DNA of 64,000 nucleotides from an uncultured Lachnoclostridium sp. (GTDB lineage: Bacteria; Bacillota; Clostridia; Lachnospirales; Lachnospiraceae). The notes below the pieces were generated by a model. The model was not told where the DNA came from and searched no databases. It saw only the letters and a program-made list of their open reading frames with translations. Each line of letters opens with the position of its first letter. The first letter of the stretch is position 1. A program made the position numbers and the translations under genes. The stretch is taken from NCBI GenBank assembly GCA_944381625.1, contig CALWLW010000018.1:1-64000 (forward strand). Direction: 5' to 3'. This document shows, in pieces, positions 26,001 to 34,546 of this stretch.

Positions 26001-28032
26001 TTTTCCATCTCTGCAGTACGTTCAGTTCCTCCAGCACAGAAGCCCGGTACATTTCCAGAAATCCCAGATTTCCCGGTATCTCCCCGCCTTTCTCTTCATC
26101 CGACACCTCCAGCGCGCAGATCCTTCTGGACAGGTTCCGAAGAGAAGCGCTGCTCACCGTGTCGAACTCCACTTTCGCAAAGCGCTCCCGGCCTTCATAT
26201 ACATTGAACAGACCTTCCCCGAATTGATCGTTCTGGATGATTTCCTCACAATTATTGGGCAGATCCTCATAACGCTCCCCCAGCCAGAACGTGGTCAGGC
26301 CGTATTCCGGCTTCGGATCTTTCACATACCGGCTGATCAGTTCCCCTTCCAGCATCTCCGGACTGATTAAAAACAGGATGTACCATGGCCGCCTGATTTT
26401 TCTCTTCTGGTCAAAAGCGCTGCCCTCCTCCGCCCGGCTCCGCAGGATTCTTCCCAGGGTATAGCTGATATCGCCTACATCCGCCTTCGTCTGGGCGATG
26501 TAACGTGTTTTCAGATCCTCCGCCCATACATGGGGGAGCCATTTCACAAACTCCCACCGCTCCCGCTCCGCACCGGTGCTGCCGTCATAGATAAAGATCA
26601 TTTTCACATCTGTATAAGCGTTGTGGGCGGCCAGCTGGGCGATAATATTGCGGATCACAATATAGCCGCCGGTCTTCCCGCTGCCGCCGATCACTCCCAC
26701 CATGGGATACTGCAGCAGATCCAGGCAGATGGGCACATGGTACAGCGTGGTAAAATTGCTCTTTACCATTCCCGGCTTTTCCATCAGTTCATCCGGCAGA
26801 AGCTGGAATTTAAGCTTGGGAATCTCAATCTTCCCCTGGAAAGGTATGTCTCCGCAGCCCAGCCGCACCGTAAGGAAATCTGCCTGCGTCTGGTTCCGGT
26901 TCCACAGGCTTCCGTCCTGGGCGGAGACATTGCAGCACTCCTCTCCCGACGGATGGTTCAGGAACAGCACCCTGCGGTTGTCGTCGTAGATCTGCCGGAT
27001 TCTTTCCGTCATCTCTATAATATAGCGTCCGTATGCGTCATACCGGAGTTCTTCCTCGTTCCTGGCTTCTTCTTCCGCATAGCGCATATTGGTAAAAGCC
27101 CAGAGCACACCGAACACCGCGGATCCGGCTGCCGTAATCAGCCCCGTATACATGAAGGCCCCGCCGCCCCCGCCGGACCTGGACGCAAATATGGCCAGGG
27201 AACTTCCCAGCAGCATGGGAATCACCATCGTAAACGAAGGCCCTATGGTCATCAGAAGCGGTTTCTTCTTCACCTGTTTTTTGGCCGGCGGACCTTCTAT
27301 CTCTATCACATCCTCGAACAGCGGCTCTATGGTCCTGGGGGCACTTTTGTAATACTGCTTTTTCATCTTCCCGCGGATTCTCTGCGCCGCCTTTTCCTGT
27401 TTCACCGGTTCCAGGCAGGGCAGTTTTTCCCTCCGGACAGTTCCGCCCACAACAGAGCATGCCAGGATATCTCCCAGATAGATCAGTTTCAGTCCAAACA
27501 GCGTGACGCAGTCGCCGAAATGCAGTTCCTGATGGTCCTGTATCCGGCGTCCGTTGACAAACGTCCCGTTCCCGCTCCTGTCAAAGACCGTCCAGCGTCC
27601 TCCTTTCCGGGAAAATACCGCATGGTTTCTGGAAATATAATTCTGGAACGTGTAGCAGATATGGTTATCCTCGCCGCTTCCCACAGAAAATCCGTCCAGC
27701 CTGGAAATATCATATTTCCGGCACCCGATTCCCGCCTTTTTCCAGCTTACCACCATCAGCGATATGCGCACGTCCCCATGAGCGGGAACCAGCGTATAGA
27801 GGCTCCCGTCTTCCAGTTCGCAGCTGTCGGGCTTCCATTCATTCCGGAAGGCGTACGCCTCGTCCGGCCGGATCCTCCAGACTTCGTCCATGATCTCCAG
27901 TTTCAGCTCCAGGTCCTCCTGAAGCCGGAATATTTTCTTTTCCAGCCGGATCTGACAATCCGCATTATGTATTCCCGGAAGGAAAAATTCATGAAAGCCC
28001 TGTTTTGCCCACGCCATAACGACTGTTTTCAT
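23095..28032 (-). CDS. EssC-type FtsK/SpoIIIE ATPase with FHA domain (cluster 1)
   Basis: The 1645-residue protein is the motor of a type VII-like system. In order it has a beta-rich N-terminus, an FHA domain (about 115-185, VGSG, SRNHA, NGTFVNG), two membrane spans (258-283, 293-315), and a degenerate first ATPase domain (GGSGKTGG near 450). The second ATPase domain is canonical: Walker A GTTGSGKS at 715-722, DFKGGGMA near 750, IIIDEFAEL near 825. Domain 3 has ASGKST near 1141, and a weak fourth domain has GKNDTGK near 1430. One clear FHA domain is seen where staphylococcal EssC has two. It is followed by lytTR, the unknown gene and yukD, each overlapping by four bases. Confidence 0.95.
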   Translation of the reverse strand: MKTVVMAWAKQGFHEFFLPGIHNADCQIRLEKKIFRLQEDLELKLEIMDEVWRIRPDEAYAFRNEWKPDSCELEDGSLYTLVPAHGDVRISLMVVSWKKAGIGCRKYDISRLDGFSVGSGEDNHICYTFQNYISRNHAVFSRKGGRWTVFDRSGNGTFVNGRRIQDHQELHFGDCVTLFGLKLIYLGDILACSVVGGTVRREKLPCLEPVKQEKAAQRIRGKMKKQYYKSAPRTIEPLFEDVIEIEGPPAKKQVKKKPLLMTIGPSFTMVIPMLLGSSLAIFASRSGGGGGAFMYTGLITAAGSAVFGVLWAFTNMRYAEEEARNEEELRYDAYGRYIIEMTERIRQIYDDNRRVLFLNHPSGEECCNVSAQDGSLWNRNQTQADFLTVRLGCGDIPFQGKIEIPKLKFQLLPDELMEKPGMVKSNFTTLYHVPICLDLLQYPMVGVIGGSGKTGGYIVIRNIIAQLAAHNAYTDVKMIFIYDGSTGAERERWEFVKWLPHVWAEDLKTRYIAQTKADVGDISYTLGRILRSRAEEGSAFDQKRKIRRPWYILFLISPEMLEGELISRYVKDPKPEYGLTTFWLGERYEDLPNNCEEIIQNDQFGEGLFNVYEGRERFAKVEFDTVSSASLRNLSRRICALEVSDEEKGGEIPGNLGFLEMYRASVLEELNVLQRWKKNKVYESMRVPIGQKSGGQDCYLDIHEKYHGPHGLMAGTTGSGKSETLQTYILSLAVNFSPDDVSFFIIDFKGGGMANLFTNLPHLAGQISNLSGNQVHRAMVSIKSENRRRQKLFNDNSVNNINSYTRLYKNGETSVPVPHLLIIIDEFAELRREEPEFMKELISVAQVGRSLGVHLILATQKPEGTVDENIWSNTKFRLCLRVQDKKDSMGILHRPDAAYITQAGRGYLQVGNDEIFEQFQSGYSGAVYEDGQEMGDTIAEMLTITGRKAMAGSRAKREFRERQKRAWYTALAEILNDEARASGTRPEHLADLLGEDGEHLERIFRRIAGAGYVYENKPQNVVRLKTFARNMHAGIDALMLLSEGMGTKLPECQEISQLDAVIEYVAKVASENHYANPQKLWMPVLPEQFCLEPPEDYRNYGHIFELKVPVGMYDDPANQDQGILELNFAENGHHAVCGGVASGKSTFLQTAVYSLIRSYSPDRLQLYLLDFGSRMLSCFDQAPHVGALIGDGESDRLRIFFAMLERMMNERKSALQGGSFSQYIRAKGPVLPAAVIVIDNYAGFREKTQDVYNASVMRLAKEGVSCGIFLLMSASGFGISEIPSKLADYIQSVFALEMGDKFKYGEILRVSRTEVLPEAGVKGRGLAVVNGEILEFQTALAVKAEDDFERGSRLADISRELGRTWKGERAQRLPEIPENPEFAGFIRERAVEKLLKDQRYVTIGYRKEDASIYSIDLQRTYTYLISGKNDTGKMNVLKLILLLGARKGVQLVTVENGGGELKELTEHYQGRYISTQEELFAYFRDLLPEFKRRNQLKQKYLAEGLAEEEVFARMQQEPMIFICVSNLSGYLSDVYRPLPDGASMQGFVENISEKGKCHNIYFFGCIRSEEEGEQMGRKVFRCFADHGTGIHLGGNLSSQKVFNFSNISFIQQSRAVKPGSGLVPSEEDSAAAETVMLPLVRRNDL

Positions 28033-28042
28033 CTTCGTCCTC

Positions 28043-28507
28043 CTATCCGAACAGTTCCTGCTCGCCCATGAACAGCCTGACCGTGATCTTCACCGTTCCC
28101 ACAATCAGGCAGTCCTTTGTCTTAAGACGGATTCTTTCTCCCGGCTTTAAAACCGACGTCCACAGTTTTCGCCGGATCTTCACCGGATTTCCCACGCCGT
28201 CTTCATCCGCATAATATACGCCGCCATCCTCCGCCCAGATCCTCCCCTGGTACCTGGATACCATTCTGTCCTGAATACAGACCTGATTCTCCTCCTCGCT
28301 CCTGCCCAGGAACACCGCTTCGGAAAGGTCATAGAGATAACGGATCTGCGGCCTGGTGTCCCTGATCTCCAGGTACAGAAACAGACTGCGGTTCTGATGA
28401 TACCGTTCCGCGCTGTTCCCCTGTCCGTGGATGACCAGACGCATCACATTATTCTGCATCATCTCCCGGATGGCCTTTTTAATATCTTCATCTTTTCCTC
28501 TGCCCAT
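28043..28507 (-). CDS. Small cytosolic FHA-like protein
   Basis: The 154-residue protein starts at ATG 28507 after GGGGATAA. Residues about 60-150 resemble an FHA fold (VFLGRSEEENQVCIQDRMVSR, then RIRLKTKD), though the usual S-x-x-H is changed to SRYQGR, so phosphothreonine binding may be weak. No membrane span. It ends just before essC and overlaps the end of the preceding FHA gene's region by context, so both feed the same complex. Confidence 0.75.
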   Translation of the reverse strand: MGRGKDEDIKKAIREMMQNNVMRLVIHGQGNSAERYHQNRSLFLYLEIRDTRPQIRYLYDLSEAVFLGRSEEENQVCIQDRMVSRYQGRIWAEDGGVYYADEDGVGNPVKIRRKLWTSVLKPGERIRLKTKDCLIVGTVKITVRLFMGEQELFG

Positions 28508-28508
28508 G

Positions 28509-29075
28509 TTATCCCCAATATTCTGAAAGAAACTCCACCTGATAGGTCTGGTTGGCAAGTTTCAGCATGTCCCCGGTCTGCAGAATGCCGGAATCTGTAA
28601 TCTTTTTTCCGTTTACCCATGTATGATTGGCGGAACGGCAGTCTTCCACCATGAAGCTTCCGTTCTCCTTATAGATCCGGCAATGTATGCGGGAAACTTT
28701 CGGATTGTCCAGACAGAGCATCCCCGCCTCCCGGGAAGACGCAGAATGCTCCCTGCGTCCCACCAGGAGCTGAGATCCATGGAATCTTCCCCGGTACACA
28801 GCCTGGCTTTTCAGTTCCGTCAGGCAGAGGATATATACCTGCCTTCTGTTTCCCTTCTTCCGGACCACCGTGTCATCCCGTCCCATATCCTCGCGGATAA
28901 TGCCGTCTCCTGCCGCGGCCGCCTCCGGGTTCACATTCTTCCCGCCGTGCAGGATAATTTTTTTATTGGTCCTGCTGATTTTCTCTCTTCTGCGCTCCCT
29001 CAGCAAAAGAATCAGGACCACCGTCAGCACCGCCAGCAGCGCCGCCAACAGGATTAGCCATATGATTCTGCCCAT
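28509..29075 (-). CDS. Membrane-anchored FHA-domain protein
   Basis: The 188-residue protein has one N-terminal membrane span (4-25), a basic linker with a DDTVV site, and a C-terminal FHA domain (about 100-185) with VGRREH, SRIHCRI and NHTWVNGKKI. The Ser-x-x-His and Asn-Gly residues that bind phosphothreonine are present. ATG 29075 follows GGGAG. It sits between the DUF2135-type protein and the small FHA gene. It is a likely reader of the kinases of this cluster at the membrane. Confidence 0.88.
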   Translation of the reverse strand: MGRIIWLILLAALLAVLTVVLILLLRERRREKISRTNKKIILHGGKNVNPEAAAAGDGIIREDMGRDDTVVRKKGNRRQVYILCLTELKSQAVYRGRFHGSQLLVGRREHSASSREAGMLCLDNPKVSRIHCRIYKENGSFMVEDCRSANHTWVNGKKITDSGILQTGDMLKLANQTYQVEFLSEYWG

Positions 29076-29103
29076 TATTCGCTCCCATACTGCCTGCAGA
29101 TAT

Positions 29104-30693
29104 TCAGCGCAGGGTGTTAACCGCCGTAACCTCTCCGTTCTCAATGCGGAATACATCCCACCAGATCCCGTCACCCGAAGGAACCTGGTACACGGAAGGC
29201 TCTGCCTGTCCCGACAGATACACCTTCACCACAGCTCCCGACTGCCCCAGCGTGGCCGAATCATAGTTGGCTGAGTAATTATGTACGCTGAACAGATAGC
29301 TTCCGCCGGAGTCGTAGATCGTAGTCGTCTCCGGACCAAATCCTGTCGTATCATCCAGATCCAGACTGGCTACGCCTTCCTTTTTCAGATTCCTGTAGCT
29401 GATGCTCACATTTCCTCCCTGGGAATCCGTTCCGTCCAGATGAGAATCCAGATCTCTCGGAGCCTCTCCCCATATGAGGACGATGCGGATCTCACCCGTC
29501 TCCAGTTCCGGTGACAGGGTAAAACTAAGCCCCTTTAAATCCGTTCCGGAAACCACCTGGATTTCCTCATAGGATGTGATAAATCCGGTCGCCCGGATCT
29601 CTACCGTATACTGTCCCGGCTGAAGCTTTACCTCGAAGCTTCCGTCGCTTCTGGCGGAAGTCTCCTGCTCCACATTTCCATAGCGTCCGCCGCTCAGAAA
29701 ACGCAGGGAAGCGGTCACGCCTCCTCCGTTCACCGCATTGACAATATAGCCGGATGCAGTTCTCTTTCCTTCCTCATCCGCTCCATCCGAATCCCCCAGC
29801 GCCTCCGGATCCGGAGCCAGAACATTGTCCGCATTCCCATATATATTTCCGTCTCTGTCACTTTCCAGCGTAATGATACAGCCATGGTAGGCGAAGGATA
29901 CATGATATTCGTTTCCTGTTTCTCCTGAAGCTGCCTCCAGATCCATCTCACTGCCGAACAGTTCTTTAAGCTTTTCCGCACTGGCGGCGCCTTCATAATT
30001 GCCCAGAAGATCGGAGACGCTCTCAAAAGTGACCGCATCCGCCAGCTTTTCCCCATAAGAGCGGTTCCTGAACGATACCGTCCCGGCGAACCCGTCAAAT
30101 CTCACATCCCGTCCTCCGTAATCATTTTCTTCTGAAAATACCGGCTCCCCGTACGCTCTTACATAATCCCGGTACGTATATGACGCCACCACATCAAAAA
30201 CCGTAGAGTCCAGCGTGAGTCCCTCCGATATACGGATCAATTCTTCCGCCGTTATATTCTCTGCGCTTATCTCTGCCCTCTGCGCGTCCTGAAGCAGCTG
30301 GGATACCCTCTGGTACGTTTTCACCAGCACATCCGCATTGGTGCAGCGGATTCCCCTGACCAGAAGTTCTTCCGCTTCCGCGTATCTGCTCTGGGCTATA
30401 TAAATCCCTGCCAGTTTTTCATATGCTTCCGTCTTTTCCGGCACTTCTTCCGCCGCCCTCTGAAACACCAGTTCTGCCGCCTCATAATCCAGCTGGATCA
30501 GACAGCGGTTCCCTTCCGCGATGTACTCGGCGTAGCGCTTTTCCATCCTTGCGTCTGCCGTCCCGAACCATACGCCCAGGATCACCGCCGCCGCTGCCAG
30601 CACGGCTGCCGCCGCACCCAAATAAGCTTTCCTTTTTTTCTTTTTCCTCTTTTCTGCGCTCTGCTGATAACCGTCCTGCATCTTCGATCCCAT
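29104..30693 (-). CDS. Membrane protein with TPR and two beta domains
   Basis: The 529-residue protein has a basic N-terminus, one span (about 24-44), TPR units (55-130), an acidic middle part, a carboxypeptidase-regulatory-like domain (about 320-395, SGYIVNAVNGGGV), and a DUF2135-like beta domain (IVLIWGEAPRDLDSHL). Most of it is outside the cell. ATG 30693 has GGGAGG close upstream; ATG 30705 has none. It follows the frameshifted kinase gene without a gap. It may be part of an envelope scaffold; no known T7 component matches it. Confidence 0.75.
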   Translation of the reverse strand: MGSKMQDGYQQSAEKRKKKKRKAYLGAAAAVLAAAAVILGVWFGTADARMEKRYAEYIAEGNRCLIQLDYEAAELVFQRAAEEVPEKTEAYEKLAGIYIAQSRYAEAEELLVRGIRCTNADVLVKTYQRVSQLLQDAQRAEISAENITAEELIRISEGLTLDSTVFDVVASYTYRDYVRAYGEPVFSEENDYGGRDVRFDGFAGTVSFRNRSYGEKLADAVTFESVSDLLGNYEGAASAEKLKELFGSEMDLEAASGETGNEYHVSFAYHGCIITLESDRDGNIYGNADNVLAPDPEALGDSDGADEEGKRTASGYIVNAVNGGGVTASLRFLSGGRYGNVEQETSARSDGSFEVKLQPGQYTVEIRATGFITSYEEIQVVSGTDLKGLSFTLSPELETGEIRIVLIWGEAPRDLDSHLDGTDSQGGNVSISYRNLKKEGVASLDLDDTTGFGPETTTIYDSGGSYLFSVHNYSANYDSATLGQSGAVVKVYLSGQAEPSVYQVPSGDGIWWDVFRIENGEVTAVNTLR

Positions 30694-30704
30694 ACATCCT
30701 CCCA

Positions 30705-32580
30705 TTACGCCGAAAGCTGACCCAGCAGTTCTTCAAGCCGGACCATCTGTTCATCGCCGAATTCTTCCTTATAATATTGAAAAGCCAGTCCGCCGTAATA
30801 CAGGACCGGGGTCCAGCTTCTGTACTGCGCGGCTTTTTTCAATTCCAGACCATAACAGGCAAACGCGGCTTCCCTGTATGCCCGGTAATCCTCAGGGAAT
30901 TCCCTGATCAGCTGTTCCAGTACCTCTCTCGCTTCCTGATATTTCTCTTTCAGCTGGAGGACAACCGCATAATTCAACCGGTCCACATACCCTGCGTTTG
31001 CCTGCGCGTACAGTCTTTCATAGCACCGTACCGTGCTGTCCAGCGCCTTTTCACGGACCTCTCCGTCCGTTTCTTCCTGCGCAAGCTTAAGGTACCCATC
31101 CCCGATCCGCCGGTATACAAGGACGGTATCCACATACTGTTCCGCGCGCTCCAGATAAGCCAGGCGCTTCCCGTATTCCTCCGTCCCCTCCAGACATTCT
31201 GCTCCGTACAGGCAGCACCGCAGGCAGATCTCCCGGTCTTCTGCTGTACAAAGGAGACTGTCAATCTGCTCCAGGGCTTCTTCCCGTCTCCCCTCCTGTA
31301 CCAGGAACTCCACTTCCACATAAGACAGCGTATCTGACGGCAGCGCCGCCTGATAGATCTCCAGCTTTCTCTGCGCCTCTTCTGCCTCTCCGCTTCGGAT
31401 CAGCGCAAGTATCAAATCCCTGGCGTCTTCTGTCTCTTTCGCCGGATCTGTCCGAAGGGAAAGCGCCTCCTCATAATATCCGGACGCTTCTTCATAGCTG
31501 CCTTCCTCGTAATATCCGTCGGCGATCCCTTCCAGCACCACTGCCTTTTGCGCCGGCTTTTCCCCAAACTGCGCGGCAAACTCTGTCCGGTTCAGCAAAG
31601 CAATCCCTTCTTTGATCCAGGCCTGCGTATCTCCCGACGCCCTCAGATCCACATACTCCATGTAAGCCGCCGCAAACGCTTCCTCTTTTTTATTCCGTAT
31701 ATGAAGCATCCCGGCCGCGGCGCCCAGGATCACCGCCAGAGCTATTCCGCTTACAGCCAGGCCCCTGCATATTCTCCAGATACGGTTTCTTCCCCGTTCC
31801 AGCGCCTTTCTCATCTGTCCGGCTGAAGCGTATCTTTTCTCCGGTTTCCGGGACATGGCTTTCTGTATCACCCGAAGCAGGCTGGAAGCGTACGCTGTTT
31901 CTTTCAGCGCACGGGCCTGCTCTTCGGAAGAACAGTCTCTTGGATGAATTCCCGTCGCCACATAGAAAAATGTCGCTCCCAGACTGTAGATATCCGATCT
32001 GGCATCCAAAAGGACTGCCTGTCCGTCACAGGCGCGGTTCCGAATCATTTCCAGCTGCTCCGGGGGCGCATAATGATAGCTGTACCCGGAAATATTCTCC
32101 CCTTCCGTCGGAAGAAGAAATATTAAAATCGATCAGGCAGACGTCCCCATTCTCCCTGATCATGATATTTCCCGGTTTTATATCCCTGTGGATCACCGGA
32201 GGAATCTGGCCGTGCAGATATTCCAGCACCTGGCACAGCTGTATCAGCATGCGGAACAGTTCCTGTTCAGAAAACGCGATCCCTTTCTCCACATACCATT
32301 TCAGATCATGTCCGTCCACATAATCCATCACCGTAAAGATTTCCCTGTCCACCATCAGGAAATCATAGACCTGGGGAAGATACGGATGGTGGAGCTGTTT
32401 CAGGATATCCGCTTCCCTGCGGATATTCAGATATCTGCCCGCTTCTTCTTTCAGCTTCTTGACCACCACATATTTATTCAGCCTCAGATGATAGCCCAAA
32501 AAGACGACGCCGGCTCCGCCGTCCCCGATCCTGCTGATGATCCGATAACTTCCGTCCAATACATCCCCAACCGACAGCAT
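30705..32580 (-). pseudogene. Receptor Ser/Thr kinase with TPR domain, single frameshift
   Basis: The first part (ATG 32580 to about 32100) encodes a kinase N-lobe and catalytic loop: GDGGAG, VVVKKL, HRDIKPGN, DFN. The second part (about 32100 to 30705) in the next frame continues with YAPPEQ, ARSDIYSLG, a membrane span and TPR units. The frame changes at a run of four C at 32099-32102 (four G on the coding strand); removing one base joins them to a normal protein of about 624 residues. This is a true inactivating mutation, a phase-variable tract, or a sequencing error. The layout matches the kinase at 14827-16923. Confidence 0.85.
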
Positions 32581-32599
32581 CCTGTCATCTCCTGTCCTG

Positions 32600-33685
32600 T
32601 TATATGATTTCATCCGTATGGATCTCCAGGAGATCCTTTATAATTATAAATTTCCCCATCGCCACCTGGCCGTCCTGGAAAAGCAGCGCCGTCTCATCCC
32701 CGCCGTATATATCCTGCTCCTTATCCCCGCTGTCGCAGGGAACCTCCTGCCCGGTATCCATGCCTGCGTACACGGCAGGCTCCGGTTCCGGCTGTACCGG
32801 CTCCTTTTCCCGCCTGATAAACCCTCCGGACAGCAGTTTCCCCAGGAATCCCTGTTTCCTGGCCGCTTTTCCTTCTCCGCCGGCATTTTCTCCGTACACG
32901 GACTCCAGCGCCCGGTACACTTCCTCACAGCTCTGATACCGGTCTTCTGGCTCGAACTCCGTACACTTCAGGATGATCTGCTCCAGTCTTTCCGAAAGCT
33001 CCGGATTCCACTGCCGGATCGGCATCACCAGATAAGGCGGCTCGCACGGGTTCTTTCCCGTCACCAGCTGGTACAGCGTTACTCCCAGACAATAAATGTC
33101 GGTGCGGGCATCCGACTGCCCTTTTCCTCCATACTGTTCCGGCGCCGCGTAACCCACCGTTCCGATATTTATGGTATCTTCCTGGTTGCCGGTCTTATAT
33201 TCTCTGGCCGTCCCAAAATCGATCAGCACAATGTCCCCATCGGCTTTCAGCATAATATTGGCCGGCTTCAGATCCCGGTATATGACAGGCGGGGTCTGGC
33301 TGTGCAGATAGCCCAGCACACCGCAGAGCTGCCTGCCCCATCGGATCACGTCTTCCTGGGGAAACACGCCCTCCCCGCCCAGTTTATCTTTAAGAGAGAT
33401 TCCTTCAATATAGTCCATGATGATCAGGAATCTGTCTTCATTTTCTATTACATCCACAATGTGCGGCAGATTTGGATGGTCCAGCCGTTTCAGCATATTG
33501 GTCTCCGTAATCAGCCCCTGCTCCACGACGCGGAAATCCTGTACGCCCTCTCTGCGCACCTCTTTTACTGCCCACTGCCTGCCGTCCGTCCTGTCTTCCG
33601 CCAGGTAGACGACGCTCATGCCTCCCTGGCCCACTTTTCGGAGGATTCTGTACCGTCCGTTCAGCAGTTCGCCTGTCTCCAGCAT
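32600..33685 (-). CDS. Soluble Ser/Thr protein kinase
   Basis: The 361-residue protein has a full kinase domain (1-265): GQGGMS loop, AVKEV, YRDLKPANIM, and a normal DFG, unlike the DFN of the three receptor kinases. No membrane span is visible. The basic and acidic tail (270-361) has DETALL, one of the recurring (E/D)T-x-x-L motifs. It lies 11 bases from the PP2C gene. The pair is the classic bacterial PknB/PrpC arrangement. It is the most orthodox kinase of the cluster and may be the main one that signals to the FHA proteins. Confidence 0.93.
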   Translation of the reverse strand: MLETGELLNGRYRILRKVGQGGMSVVYLAEDRTDGRQWAVKEVRREGVQDFRVVEQGLITETNMLKRLDHPNLPHIVDVIENEDRFLIIMDYIEGISLKDKLGGEGVFPQEDVIRWGRQLCGVLGYLHSQTPPVIYRDLKPANIMLKADGDIVLIDFGTAREYKTGNQEDTINIGTVGYAAPEQYGGKGQSDARTDIYCLGVTLYQLVTGKNPCEPPYLVMPIRQWNPELSERLEQIILKCTEFEPEDRYQSCEEVYRALESVYGENAGGEGKAARKQGFLGKLLSGGFIRREKEPVQPEPEPAVYAGMDTGQEVPCDSGDKEQDIYGGDETALLFQDGQVAMGKFIIIKDLLEIHTDEII

Positions 33686-33696
33686 ATTTCCCCCTC

Positions 33697-34464
33697 CTAA
33701 AATGTCCGAATGAGTACGCCGGAAATATTATCTTCTTCCCTGCGGTACTTATTCAGTTCTACAATATATCTCAGATTTTCTTCCATCTCCTGCTCCGTAC
33801 ATGCGGCGCCCGGCCCCAGCTTCTGGAGCAGTTCTCTCTCGCTGATCACATGCCGGAAGCCGTCGCTGCACAGCAGGAAGTGGCTTCCCGGCCTTACCTC
33901 CCCAAACACGAATTCCGGATCGATCACCGCGGAAGCTCCCACGCACTGCAGGAGAATATTTCTCCTGGGATCTTTTTCCGCCTCTTCCGGCGTCAGATTT
34001 CCCAGGTCAATCTCTCTTTGCACCACCGTCTGGTCTTTGGTAAGGCGGCATACGCGGTCTGTCAGCTCATAGACCCTGGAATCCCCCACGTTGATGATAT
34101 AATACATATTTCCGCTGACCAGGAGCGCCGCCGCCGTAGTCCCCAGCATCACCTGATTCTGGCTGCTGTACGATCCCAACCGGTAATTCGCCTCATAAAT
34201 CAGCTGCTCCCAGTTCCTGCGCAGATATTCTGGAGAGATACCCCTGTAAAGAATCTCCGGGAATTCCTGTTCGAACCATTTGGAAAAAAGACGGATCAGG
34301 GTAGCGCTGGCAAGCTCTCCTTTGGAGAGTCCTCCCATGCCGTCACATACCGCCGCAAAACATACCTCTCCATAATCTGTGTCGGCCATTTTGATCATCA
34401 GCGAATCCTGATTCGTCCTTTTTTTAATTCCTATATCTGTACACGCCGCCGTTAAAAATCTCAT
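33697..34464 (-). CDS. PP2C-type Ser/Thr phosphatase
   Basis: The 255-residue protein shows the PP2C metal motifs TNQDS, VCDGMGG, VGDSRVY, CSDG and EEDNIS in order. It removes phosphate from Ser/Thr residues and would oppose the kinases here. It is cytosolic. The stop lies 11 bases before the soluble kinase gene, and a strong hairpin lies upstream between it and the protease gene. Confidence 0.95.
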   Translation of the reverse strand: MRFLTAACTDIGIKKRTNQDSLMIKMADTDYGEVCFAAVCDGMGGLSKGELASATLIRLFSKWFEQEFPEILYRGISPEYLRRNWEQLIYEANYRLGSYSSQNQVMLGTTAAALLVSGNMYYIINVGDSRVYELTDRVCRLTKDQTVVQREIDLGNLTPEEAEKDPRRNILLQCVGASAVIDPEFVFGEVRPGSHFLLCSDGFRHVISERELLQKLGPGAACTEQEMEENLRYIVELNKYRREEDNISGVLIRTF

Positions 34465-34503
34465 TCAGACCCTGCCCCCCTGCCATTTTGACCCATGATT
34501 CCA

Positions 34504-34531
34504 GGAAAGCGGCATCTTCATGCCGCTTTCC
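34504..34531 (-). promoter_or_regulatory. Strong intercistronic hairpin
   Basis: A perfect 12-bp stem (GGAAAGCGGCAT and its complement) with a four-base loop lies between the protease stop and the PP2C start. No T-tract follows. It could stabilise or delimit mRNA segments and set protease and phosphatase to different levels. Confidence 0.7.
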
Positions 34532-34546
34532 ATATCTTTTCATACA

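Noticed and set aside
26530..28071. Plus-strand open frame opposite EssC
   Set aside because: It is antisense to the FHA and membrane part of a well-supported gene and shows no motif of its own.
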